64,000 bases of DNA from an uncultured Ruminiclostridium sp. (GTDB lineage: Bacteria; Bacillota; Clostridia; Oscillospirales; Ruminococcaceae). A program made the position numbers and the translations under genes. How positions within the stretch are numbered: the first letter of the stretch is position 1; every line of letters begins with the position of its first letter. The stretch covers positions 1-64,000 of the forward strand of contig CANRGJ010000004.1 of assembly GCA_947630175.1 (NCBI GenBank), in the 5' to 3' direction. The notes below the pieces were generated by a model, which ran no database searches, was not told the DNA's origin, and saw only the letters and a program-made list of their open reading frames with translations. Shown one piece after another: positions 47,576-54,862 of the stretch.

Positions 47576-48091
47576 TCAAATTGAATTTTTCGCCCATTGT
47601 GAAATTATTTTTTCCGACCTTGCCGCATCTGCGCCGTGTATTGCAAGACCTTTTGCAAACTCCGCACCCTTGCAGACGTTTTTAATTTCACGCTCGCTAC
47701 TGCCAAGCCCGCTGCCCTCGTGGGTCATCAGCGGGATCACCTTTTTGCCTGTGAAGTCAAGTCTTTCAAGCTGAGAAAAGATTGCCAAAGGGAATGTTCC
47801 CCACCAGCACGGTCCGCAGATGAAAATGTTGTCGTACTGTGAAATATCCTGCAAATATTTTTGAAGCTCGGGTCTGGCGTTTTCCTGCAATTCCCGCTTT
47901 GCTTCCTTGATGCAGATATTATAGCTTTCGGAATAGGGTTTTACCGTTTCGACCTTGAACATATCTCCGCCCACGGCTTTTTGAATAAACTCCGCCGCGA
48001 TCTCGGTGTTACCCTTTTCAAGAATTTTCAAAGTTCCGTTTACGTAATTCTCGCCTTTGCGGGAGTAAAAGATTATAAGATTTTTTGACAT
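47576..48091 (-). CDS. Flavodoxin, cytoplasmic
   Basis: 171 residues without signal peptide. FMN phosphate region YSRKGENYVNGTLKILEKGNTEIAAEFI differs from the short T-x-T/S-G-N-T loop of classical flavodoxins, as in flavodoxin-4-like proteins of Clostridia; CGPCWWGTFPLAIFSQLE and TMTHEGSGLGSSEREIK-like segments carry the isoalloxazine-binding loops. It probably transfers electrons to or from the neighbouring reductases. AGGAGG precedes ATG. Confidence 0.9.
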   Translation of the reverse strand: MSKNLIIFYSRKGENYVNGTLKILEKGNTEIAAEFIQKAVGGDMFKVETVKPYSESYNICIKEAKRELQENARPELQKYLQDISQYDNIFICGPCWWGTFPLAIFSQLERLDFTGKKVIPLMTHEGSGLGSSEREIKNVCKGAEFAKGLAIHGADAARSEKIISQWAKNSI

Positions 48092-48109
48092 TAAAATTCC
48101 TCCTGAAAA

Positions 48110-48868
48110 TTATTTTGAAAACAGCCAACCCATAATATCCTTGTCATAAGCCGCAAGTCCACCGCCGCCGTGTTCGTTGCTCACTCCACGGTCGGTAAAA
48201 TACTTGTGTTCCTTGATGTCAAATGTGACGAGCTGTGAGATCTCGCCTTCCGAAAGTCCCTTGCTGCGGTAAATTTCCGTCAGCCTGTCATAAGCCTGCT
48301 GTGACGGCTCGGAGCCGTAATACTCGTCATTCTCTCCCACAAAAATATACATGGGAGTTCTGCTGTCTGCAAGAGTTTCAAGCTCGCCGTCCCATTGGGA
48401 GCTGACGTGAAGATACGCCGTAAACAGCTCGGGGCGCTTTCCCATAACTATCGACATTGTTTCGCCGCCGCCAGAATAGCCGTTTGCATATACCTTTTCA
48501 CGGTCGATGTTGTAGGAGTCAAGGAAGTATTCCAGAAGCGCGATCGTCTGATTGGCGGAGGTTTCACCCCAGTCGGAAAGCTGAGGGGCGACTATTATCA
48601 TCTTGTCGTTGTACTTTTGCGCCTCAAAGCCGAACGCCTCCGATTTCAGATTTTGCGCCACGCCCTGAAAATACAGTCCCTCATAGCCGGGCAAGGTAAA
48701 AAACAGCGCATAACTCTCACTGCCGTCATAGCTTTCGGGAATATAGACGTTGTAATGGATATCCCCGTCGGAGGGAGAGTGATAGACGTTATCGATAATA
48801 AAGCCGTTGTAGGTTTCGGTCCCGACTTCAATGTTATAATTTTTGTCGGAACCCTTTATAGCCCCAGG
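48110..48868 (-). pseudogene. Esterase (PHB-depolymerase-like), N-terminus missing
   Basis: The frame is open from 48868 to the stop near 48110 and encodes about 252 residues of an alpha/beta hydrolase: YNVYIPESYDG, LPGYEGLYFQG, NGYSGGGETMSIVMG with the nucleophile Ser, VGENDEYYGSE (Asp) and EHKYFTDRG (His). No ATG, GTG or acceptable start with a site exists before the weak TTG at 48694, which is inside the conserved core. The open frame begins within the last codons of the upstream flavodoxin lipoprotein gene, in another reading frame. I infer loss of the signal peptide and first domain by deletion, fusing it to the flavodoxin gene end. Expression by frameshifting is conceivable, but no slippery site is visible. 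Confidence 0.75.
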
Positions 48869-49548
48869 CTATCTACCCACTCCTTAACCGTGCTTTCGTC
48901 CTCTCTCGACTGGAAACGCTGTCCCTCAAGCCAGTTGCCTGTTCCTGCTTCTTCGGCGAGAAGCGTACCGCTGCTGCCAAGTCCTGATGTCGAGGACGTG
49001 CAGAAGGGAATGACAGTTTTGTCTGAAAAATCGTTAGCTTTTACAAAGCTGCTTGTAGGCCACGCCGCTATTCCCCACCAGATCGGATAGCCTATAAACA
49101 CCGTGTCGTAATCCTCCCAGTTTTCCACCGTGGTCGCGGTAAGCTCCACGTCACGCAAGGACTCGTCGTCATACTCACGGCTGACACGGCTGTCGGGATC
49201 CGTCCAGTTCAGATCGTCGCTGGTGTACGGCTCTGTCGGCGTTATCTCGAACAAGTCTGCTCCCGTTGCGGAAACGATATAGTCTGCTATTGCTTTTGTA
49301 TTGCCTGACGCAGAATAAACTACCACAAGCGTTTTGCCGCCATCGGTCGGAGTTTCATTGGGCGTTTCGTTTGGTGTGCTGTCCGCCGCGGCTTCATCAT
49401 CAGAGGAGCTTGTGGGTCCTGCCGCCTCGCTTTGCGTTTCACTGCTTTGTGAGCTTTGTGAATTGTCGGGAGTATTTTCTCCACTTTCACAGCCAGACAA
49501 AGCAAGCACGAGCATAACGCTTAAAATTCCTGCAAATAACTTTTTCAT
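48856..49548 (-). CDS. Flavodoxin-like lipoprotein
   Basis: 230 residues from ATG 49548 with AAAGGA upstream. Lipoprotein signal MKKLFAGILSVMLVLALSGC (Cys 20), Ser/Glu/Thr/Asn/Pro-rich linker (about 22-68), then a flavodoxin fold: VVVYSASGNTKAIADYI (about 72-88, FMN phosphate loop), GYPIWWGIAAWPTSSFV and FCTSSTSGLGSSG. A flavodoxin tethered outside the membrane is unusual; it would pass electrons at the cell surface. The permease gene lies 17 bases upstream. Confidence 0.9.
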   Translation of the reverse strand: MKKLFAGILSVMLVLALSGCESGENTPDNSQSSQSSETQSEAAGPTSSSDDEAAADSTPNETPNETPTDGGKTLVVVYSASGNTKAIADYIVSATGADLFEITPTEPYTSDDLNWTDPDSRVSREYDDESLRDVELTATTVENWEDYDTVFIGYPIWWGIAAWPTSSFVKANDFSDKTVIPFCTSSTSGLGSSGTLLAEEAGTGNWLEGQRFQSREDESTVKEWVDSLGL

Positions 49549-49565
49549 AAACATTTCCTTTCTTT

Positions 49566-50480
49566 CTACAAAATGAGATTGACGATCATTCCCGTTAAGA
49601 ACGAGAACAGTATTACAAACGCAAGGTATAATAAAAACCGCTTCACTCCCAGCACGATTTTGAGTGCACCGAGGTTTGTTATCTTTGTGGACGGTCCTGT
49701 AAGCATAAACGCCGCCGCGCTTCCCATACTCATACCTGAGTAGAGCCATTCACGGATAAGCGGGATCGTCCCGCCGCCGCAGGCATAAAGGGGAACGCCG
49801 ATAGTCGCCGCCATCAGAACGCCGAAGCCCTCGCCTGCCTCTCCAAAGAGAGCCGCAAACTTATCCGCAGGAACATACCGCTGAAACAGCGCTGACAATA
49901 GCACGCCCACGAGAAACCAGGGAGCTGTCGTCTTGATGTTTCTGCCTATGTTCTTGATAAGCCGCAGGAACAAATTCGGGTCTGTGTCGTGATCATGCGG
50001 CTCGTCAAAGCCGTTAAAATTGAAGAACGGTTTGTTTTTATAAAATACACGGATCAAAATACCCGCCGTGCAGCCGCAGACAAAGCAGGAAACGATACGC
50101 ACCGTCAGCGCAACAGGTCCCAGCGCTGTGCTGTAAATGATGAGCTGCGGATTCAAGAGTATGGAGCTCATCATAAACGCCGCCAGCCAGTCGTCCCGTA
50201 TTCCGCTTTTGGAGAAAGACGCTGCAAGCGGGATCGTCCCATACATACACAGCGGCGAAGCGATTCCCAGGATACTTGCGGGAATGATACCGAGGACGCC
50301 CAGCTTTTTATCGCCCATTCTGCGAAAAAGTCCGTGAATTTTATCCTTGATAAACACGGAGATGACCGAGCCGAGAACGATACCGAGGACGTAATAGAGG
50401 GCGATCTGCCTGAGCTGAACGGTAAAGTAGTACCATACATAGACAAATTCCCGCTGAAGCACCTCCCATATCTGTTCCAA
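49566..50480 (-). CDS. Permease of the DUF318/YraQ (ArsP-like) family
   Basis: 304 residues with about eight helices. Start TTG at 50480 with AGGAGG nine bases upstream. Repeated LYGTIPLAASF/PLYACGGGTIPLIREW (Cys/Gly/Pro motifs) are typical of the predicted permease family that includes organoarsenical exporters. Substrate not readable. It sits between the DUF362 lipoprotein and the flavodoxin lipoprotein, so it may carry a metalloid or thiol-linked compound (inference). Confidence 0.88.
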   Translation of the reverse strand: MEQIWEVLQREFVYVWYYFTVQLRQIALYYVLGIVLGSVISVFIKDKIHGLFRRMGDKKLGVLGIIPASILGIASPLCMYGTIPLAASFSKSGIRDDWLAAFMMSSILLNPQLIIYSTALGPVALTVRIVSCFVCGCTAGILIRVFYKNKPFFNFNGFDEPHDHDTDPNLFLRLIKNIGRNIKTTAPWFLVGVLLSALFQRYVPADKFAALFGEAGEGFGVLMAATIGVPLYACGGGTIPLIREWLYSGMSMGSAAAFMLTGPSTKITNLGALKIVLGVKRFLLYLAFVILFSFLTGMIVNLIL

Positions 50481-50512
50481 AGCCTCTCACCTCCTTAAGT
50501 CCAAGGTATTTC

Positions 50513-51592
50513 TTAACCGTCCACTGTTTCCAGCCGATAGGCGCGGCTGCCGAGACCGATAGTTTCGCCCGCCTCCAGAACGTGCTCTGCGTGCTGTCCC
50601 TCCATACGGCGGACGAAACTTTCGTTGCCCTCCGCCTGATAGATAAGATCCACGCAAGCCTGATCCAAAGCTACAGGGTCGGTGGAAGCAAGGATACCTA
50701 TGTCGTGAATGTCAGGCTCAGACGGATTTCCGTCACAGTCACAGTCAATGGACAGCCTGTTCATCACGTTGATAAAGAGAATGTTGCCGTCCAGTGCGTC
50801 CACCACTGATTTTCCTGCGTCCGCCATAGATTCGAGGAAAGCGTCCTGATCGCCGCCCCACGGACTTGTGTGACTGCGTCCCGCTGTATGGATAAGGCAT
50901 TTGCCCTCTCTTGAACCTATTCCGATAGATATATTCTTGATAGCTCCGCCAAAGCCTGCCATTGCGTGACCTTTGAAGTGCGAGAGTACAAGGAAGCCGT
51001 CAAAGTCTCCGAAATGAGCGCCGACATAGTTTTCGGAAAGCTGCTGTCCTCCCTCCACGGGAAGTATCATAGATTCGCCGTCCTCGTCCATTATGACAAA
51101 GCCCTTGCCAAGATCGGTAAAGCCGTGATCCTCCGCCACCTGATAGTGCATAGCCGTTTCGGAACGGGAGCCGCCATAAGCGGTGTTGCACTCCACGATA
51201 GTGCCGTCTACACGCTCTACAAGATCACGGATAAGATCGGGGTCAAGATAGTTGGACGCGGGCGGTTCGCCTGTTGAGAGCTTTACTGCGATATTATCGC
51301 CTACAAGCTCCACGCCCAGAGCCTCATAGACCTTCATCAATCCCTCAGGGGAGATATCCGTCGTCATATAGACCACAGGAGCGTCAGTTTCTGAGCCTTC
51401 ATTCGGTGTTTGCGAGTTTTCGCTGCTTTCTTCTCCGCCTGCGTTCTGTTCGGAATCATAGGAAGAACCTGCAACATTGTGGCTCGTTCTGTCTGTTTCG
51501 GAATTTCCTGCCGTACCTGAGCCGCTGTTTTCGCAGGCTGTGAGGGAAAACATCATAATAAAGCTTAACAGCAGCGCGAATTTTTTCTTCAT
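50513..51592 (-). CDS. DUF362 domain lipoprotein
   Basis: 359 residues. Lipoprotein signal with lipobox SLTAC (Cys about 20), acidic Ser/Asn/Glu linker (about 21-70), then the DUF362 core: GGSRSETAMHYQVAEDHGF, HFKGHAMAGFGGAIKNISIGIGSREGK, and ASTDPVALDQACVDLIYQ. Cytoplasmic family members often carry a 4Fe-4S ferredoxin domain; none is seen here. AAAGGAG precedes ATG. Function unknown; it is outside the membrane in a redox cluster. Confidence 0.88.
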   Translation of the reverse strand: MKKKFALLLSFIMMFSLTACENSGSGTAGNSETDRTSHNVAGSSYDSEQNAGGEESSENSQTPNEGSETDAPVVYMTTDISPEGLMKVYEALGVELVGDNIAVKLSTGEPPASNYLDPDLIRDLVERVDGTIVECNTAYGGSRSETAMHYQVAEDHGFTDLGKGFVIMDEDGESMILPVEGGQQLSENYVGAHFGDFDGFLVLSHFKGHAMAGFGGAIKNISIGIGSREGKCLIHTAGRSHTSPWGGDQDAFLESMADAGKSVVDALDGNILFINVMNRLSIDCDCDGNPSEPDIHDIGILASTDPVALDQACVDLIYQAEGNESFVRRMEGQHAEHVLEAGETIGLGSRAYRLETVDG

Positions 51593-51626
51593 ATCGTAAT
51601 ACTCCTTTCAAACCCTGTCTATTTCT

Positions 51627-51707
51627 TCATCTGCCGTTCCCAAAAGGCGACGAGGTAAATATAAATATCATAATCATTGACAGCCCAAACGCTGTAAGTC
51701 GTTTCAT
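51627..51707 (-). CDS. 26-residue signal-peptide-like ORF, possible remnant
   Basis: ATG at 51707 encodes a Lys/Arg start, a hydrophobic core and a TSSPFGNGR end before TGA. It resembles a signal peptide without a mature protein. The ribosome-binding site is weak (AAAGAG). It may be a leftover of a deleted lipoprotein gene or a small membrane peptide. It sits between LysR and DUF362. Confidence 0.25.
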   Translation of the reverse strand: MKRLTAFGLSMIMIFIFTSSPFGNGR

Positions 51708-51753
51708 ACTCTTTTCACCCCATTCAGCGTGCGGTGTTTATGCTTTTATTATA

Positions 51754-51781
51754 CAAAAAAAGAGACCTCCTGAGAAGTCTC
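51754..51781 (-). terminator. Terminator of the LysR gene
   Basis: Minus strand GAGACTTCT/GGAGGTCTC stem with G-T pairs followed by T7. It separates LysR from the downstream redox genes, so those are likely a separate transcript. Confidence 0.88.
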
Positions 51782-51817
51782 GATTAGTTTATCAGTTCAA
51801 ACCAAAAGTTACAACTG

Positions 51818-52702
51818 TCATATTACTGCCTTCACCGCTTCCAAAAACCTCTCGACCGTGCGGGACGGTTCGTTGGAATAAAGCACGCCGAAGGGGATAC
51901 TATGCTCCCACTCCACAGGTATAACCTTTAACATAGGGTGGACGCAGTTCCAGCTTTGTATTACCAGCAGCACATTTTTCTCCTGCTCACAGCGGTTGAA
52001 GATGTTTATATCATAAAAGTCAAAATCGACGATTTTTATTTGCTTATGCTCGGTCAGCTCGTCACGCAGTCTGTCAACATAACTGCTCCAGCCTCGGTGC
52101 ATTAAAAGCAGCTCTTCTCCGTACAAGTCCTCCACCGTCAGCTTTTCCTTTTTTGCAAGCGGGTGATAAATTGAGACAGCACAGCAAAGCGGTTCTTTCG
52201 CTATTTCAAGTCCTGCGCACCTGCGCACTTCAAGCAATGTATCATCAAAAAGTCCTGTAACCACGTCAATATTCTGACCGAGATTTTTCAAAATTTCCCG
52301 CGCATTTTCGGGCGTATTCTCAAACGGCACAAGCTGAAAGCTGATATCGGAGCAATGCTCGTGTATCTTCGGCCACAGGTCGGTAAGTATTTGCGCAGGC
52401 GTAATGGGCGAAGTGCCTATACGGATAACGGCGTTCTTTTCAAAGCCTGCGTTTCTCGCGCGGCGGACTGCTTCCTCGCTGTATGAAACTATATATTTTG
52501 CGTCGGTGTAAAGCGATTCTCCCGCTTTGGTGAGCTTCAGTCCCCTGTGCGTCCGTTCAAAAAGTTGAACGCCGACTTCGTTTTCCAGAAGATTTATCTG
52601 CTTTATAACGGCGGTGGAGGTTATGTAAAGCTCCTCAGCCGCCTTGTTGAAGCTGCCCGCCTCGACTATGCGGATAAAGGTTTCAAGATGGGTGTTGTTC
52701 AT
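51818..52702 (-). CDS. LysR-family transcriptional regulator
   Basis: 294 residues. N-terminal winged HTH MNNTHLETFIRIVEAGSFNKAAEELYITSTAVIKQINLLENEVGVQLFERTHRGLKLT (1-58) and a substrate-binding domain (about 90-290). It lies directly upstream of the redox cluster, on the same strand, and is the probable regulator of it (inference from position). The co-inducer is unknown. Confidence 0.93.
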   Translation of the reverse strand: MNNTHLETFIRIVEAGSFNKAAEELYITSTAVIKQINLLENEVGVQLFERTHRGLKLTKAGESLYTDAKYIVSYSEEAVRRARNAGFEKNAVIRIGTSPITPAQILTDLWPKIHEHCSDISFQLVPFENTPENAREILKNLGQNIDVVTGLFDDTLLEVRRCAGLEIAKEPLCCAVSIYHPLAKKEKLTVEDLYGEELLLMHRGWSSYVDRLRDELTEHKQIKIVDFDFYDINIFNRCEQEKNVLLVIQSWNCVHPMLKVIPVEWEHSIPFGVLYSNEPSRTVERFLEAVKAVI

Positions 52703-52831
52703 TACGCTTGCTCCCTTCTGTATCGTTGTACCGTCAGCTGAGGCATTATGACCTGTCTTTATTCCTGTTTACATTTTAGCATTGTCTGAAAGAAAAATCA
52801 AGGTGTCGGGATTTTTTGATAAAAAGCTTTT

Positions 52832-53272
52832 TCACGGTTTGAAAACAACTTCAAATTCTTCACAGACAACTTTCATATCATAGCTGAATTTGATGTCGGC
52901 TTCCTTCAAACATTTTGTAAAAAATTCTTCGTGAACTTTTCTCCAGCATTCCAGCGAACGGTCGCCTTCTCCTTCCTTATACGCATATTCTTTTGTTACC
53001 TTATCAAATGGGAGTATATAGGTCTTTTTTGTCTGAATTATGCAGACAGCGTTGTTTTCAGAATCTAAAATAACGCTGTATTCTCCTTCTTCAGGCAAAG
53101 GCTCGTTTTCCCGTTCGTATAACGGATAAGCTGAAGATGTGGCGGTTTTCGTACCACTGACTACCAAGCCTGCAAGCAGGTCGGCGTCAGTTCCGAAGCT
53201 CCATGCGTCATATTCATTGCTTTGTAGCTTGGTTTCAGCTGTAAACATTTGCCAAAGCTCTTCCGCTGTCAT
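52832..53272 (-). CDS. ASCH domain protein
   Basis: 146 residues of the ASCH (PUA-like) family: SFGTDADLLAGLVVSGTKTATSSAYPLYE (about 25-53), GEYSVILDSENNAVCIIQTKKTYILPFDKVTKEYAYKEGEGDRSLECWRKVHEEFF. Probable RNA-binding or nucleotide-hydrolase role by family; not proven. Downstream neighbour of the HAD pseudogene. Confidence 0.9.
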   Translation of the reverse strand: MTAEELWQMFTAETKLQSNEYDAWSFGTDADLLAGLVVSGTKTATSSAYPLYERENEPLPEEGEYSVILDSENNAVCIIQTKKTYILPFDKVTKEYAYKEGEGDRSLECWRKVHEEFFTKCLKEADIKFSYDMKVVCEEFEVVFKP

Positions 53273-53288
53273 TTGTTGCTGCTCCTTT

Positions 53289-53909
53289 TTACAGTAATAT
53301 ATTGCAAAGCTCAGTCAGGCTGCTGACTGAAAAATCGGGTTTTTCGTTGTCGTTTTCTATATTCCAGTATTGAGGGAAGCCCTGCTTTATCCATACGGTC
53401 TTCATACCCAGCTTTTTTGCGGGAATAATGTCGTTGTCTATCCTGTCGCCTATCATTACAGCGTTTTCGGCTTTGCAGCCGCTTCGTTCAAGCGCAATTT
53501 CAAAGATTTTCGGGTCGGGCTTGGCAACGCCTTCCTCTGCTGAGGCTATCACTAAGTCAATGTATTTCAAAATTCCTTTTTGCTCCAAACGCTCATTTGA
53601 GCCTAAAGACTAATTTGCGATCACTCCGATTTTATATTTTTTGCTCAAGGTTTCCAGACAATAGATCGTATCATCGTAAAGTATCTCTTCCTCTTTATGC
53701 CACTTGGTAAGCGGTATTCCGAATGCCTTTGCAGCCTCGTGGTCGCCCGTTTTGTTTTGCTTATAAAAGGAAAGTGCGGTTTCATACACCTTTTCAAAAG
53801 GAACGCCCGCTTGTTGAGCAATTTCTCTCAATCTGTGTTCGTAAGCGATACTCTCGTCTATCAAGGTGGAGCCTATATCAAAAAATAACCATTTTATGTT
53901 TTCAAGCAT
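53289..53909 (-). pseudogene. HAD-family hydrolase with one in-frame amber stop
   Basis: Start ATG 53909 has GGAG upstream and follows the Erm gene. N-terminal motif I WLFFDIGSTL (DxGxT), then ...KIGVIAN, TAG at 53612-53610, SLGSNERLEQKGILKYIDLVIASAEEGVAKPDPKIFEIAL, and motif IV GDRIDNDI. Reading through the TAG restores an unbroken 206-residue HAD phosphatase in the same frame. Homologous proteins have Gln in the ANQS motif, so CAG to TAG is the likely change. The gene is probably a recent pseudogene; sequencing error or natural suppression are the alternatives. Confidence 0.88.
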
Positions 53910-53922
53910 TTTAAGAATCTCC

Positions 53923-54678
53923 TTATTTCTTTCCGAAATTCTGCCAGCATCGGAAAAGGCAGAGCCACTGCACATAAGAAATATCGCCGGACAGCGGTAT
54001 CTGAGGAAGTGACGCCAGTTTTAGTGCGGCAGAGATCTGCTTTTTTGTAAGTAGAGATTTTGAGCCGAATATTCCGTATTTTATGCTGTGGAATAAAAAA
54101 GCGGAGAAATCGGCACGGCTGCTTTGAGGAATATCAAATTGCGGCTTTTGTTTCATCTCCAGCATTACAACGTCAACGTGAGGAGCAGGGTGAAAATCCT
54201 CACGGCGAAAATGCCAGACTATCCTGCTGTCAAAATATGGCTTTAAAAGCAGCGAATTAAGGTTCTCTGACGGTAGCCCGCAAAAGCGCTTAGCGGCGCC
54301 CTTTTCCATTATCAGCCAAACGGCTGTTGGTTTATTCTCCGACGACGTCAGCTTTTTCATTATCTCGGAAGTCCTTGAAAAAGGAATGTTTGCAAAGACC
54401 TTGTAGGGCGCTTTGGGTAATTTGCTTTTCAGGAAATCGGCGCAGTAAAGCCTTGCGTTTTCTTTCAACTGCGGTTTCAGCTTTTGGAAAAGCATGGGGT
54501 CAAGCTCATAGAAAATAACAGTCATGCACCTTTCGCAAAGCGCTTTTGTTATATGACCTTTTCCTGCACCTATTTCAAGGACTGTATCGTTTGGGGAAAG
54601 GGTGGTTTTGGACATAAGTCGTTCGATGGTTTTACGACTTGTCAGAAAATTCTGTGAAATTTTTAAATCTTGGGACAA
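53923..54678 (-). CDS. erm: 23S rRNA adenine-N6 methyltransferase, Erm family
   Basis: 251 residues from TTG 54678, with GAGGTG seven bases upstream; the ATG at 54705 precedes that site. Motif X/I: SQNFLTSRKTIERLM and VLEIGAGKGHITKALCE (about 34-50), catalytic NIPFSRTSEIMKKL (about 103-116; Erm-type NIPF rather than KsgA-type NLPY), and FHPAPHVDVVMLEM (about 170). It would dimethylate A2058 of 23S rRNA and block macrolides, lincosamides and streptogramin B. An attenuator region with leader peptide lies upstream. Close to actinobacterial/clostridial Erm forms in length; exact class not assigned. A KsgA-like RNA methylase with another target is less likely. Confidence 0.85.
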   Translation of the reverse strand: MSQDLKISQNFLTSRKTIERLMSKTTLSPNDTVLEIGAGKGHITKALCERCMTVIFYELDPMLFQKLKPQLKENARLYCADFLKSKLPKAPYKVFANIPFSRTSEIMKKLTSSENKPTAVWLIMEKGAAKRFCGLPSENLNSLLLKPYFDSRIVWHFRREDFHPAPHVDVVMLEMKQKPQFDIPQSSRADFSAFLFHSIKYGIFGSKSLLTKKQISAALKLASLPQIPLSGDISYVQWLCLFRCWQNFGKK

Positions 54679-54683
54679 AAAAA

Positions 54684-54796
54684 TACACCTCTTTTGCAAA
54701 TTCATAAACGCAAAAAGGCACAGCTATTCCGTAAAAAATTACGGTAAACTGTGCGGTTTTAACGAATACGATTTACAAATCCCATGATGAGGTGTA
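54684..54796 (-). promoter_or_regulatory. Erm translational/transcriptional attenuator
   Basis: Minus strand. TACACCTC (54796-54789), just before the leader ATG, is complementary to GAGGTGTA (54691-54684), the erm ribosome-binding site. Between them, GCACAG (54754-54749) pairs with CTGTGC (54723-54718), with an inner CCGTAA/TTACGG stem, and is followed by TTTTT (54716-54712). The hairpin starts five bases after the leader stop. Two outcomes are plausible: terminator, or release of the erm site when a ribosome stalls on the leader. Confidence 0.8.
54759..54785 (-). CDS. Erm leader peptide MGFVNRIR
   Basis: ATG at 54785, eight codons, TAA at 54761-54759. The last three residues are Arg-Ile-Arg, the +X+ pattern (Arg/Lys-X-Arg/Lys) at which macrolide-bound ribosomes stall, as in the ErmD-type leader ending RLR. 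AAGG lies about 11 bases upstream (AAGG at 54801-54798). It lies between the consensus promoter and the erm gene, with the terminator-like hairpin right behind it. Too short for gene callers. Confidence 0.8.
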   Translation of the reverse strand: MGFVNRIR

Positions 54797-54822
54797 CCTT
54801 ATTTCTTTAATATTTTACGGTG

Positions 54823-54851
54823 ATTATATCATATTTTAATGAAAAAGTCAA
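54823..54851 (-). promoter_or_regulatory. Promoter of the erm leader and erm
   Basis: Minus strand TTGACT (54851-54846), 17-base spacer, TATAAT (54828-54823), about 30 bases before the leader ATG. Confidence 0.9.
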
Positions 54852-54862
54852 TTCCCCGCTTA

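Noticed and set aside
48646..48831. Minus-strand 61-codon ORF starting near 48831
   Set aside because: It lies in another frame over the esterase fragment, has no family similarity, and the esterase frame is clearly the coding one.
48856..48868. Programmed -1 frameshift joining flavodoxin and esterase
   Set aside because: No slippery heptamer or downstream pseudoknot is visible at the overlap; a deletion is simpler.
54706..54785. Translation of erm from ATG 54705
   Set aside because: The ribosome-binding site GAGGTG lies inside that extension; TTG 54678 has it at seven bases.
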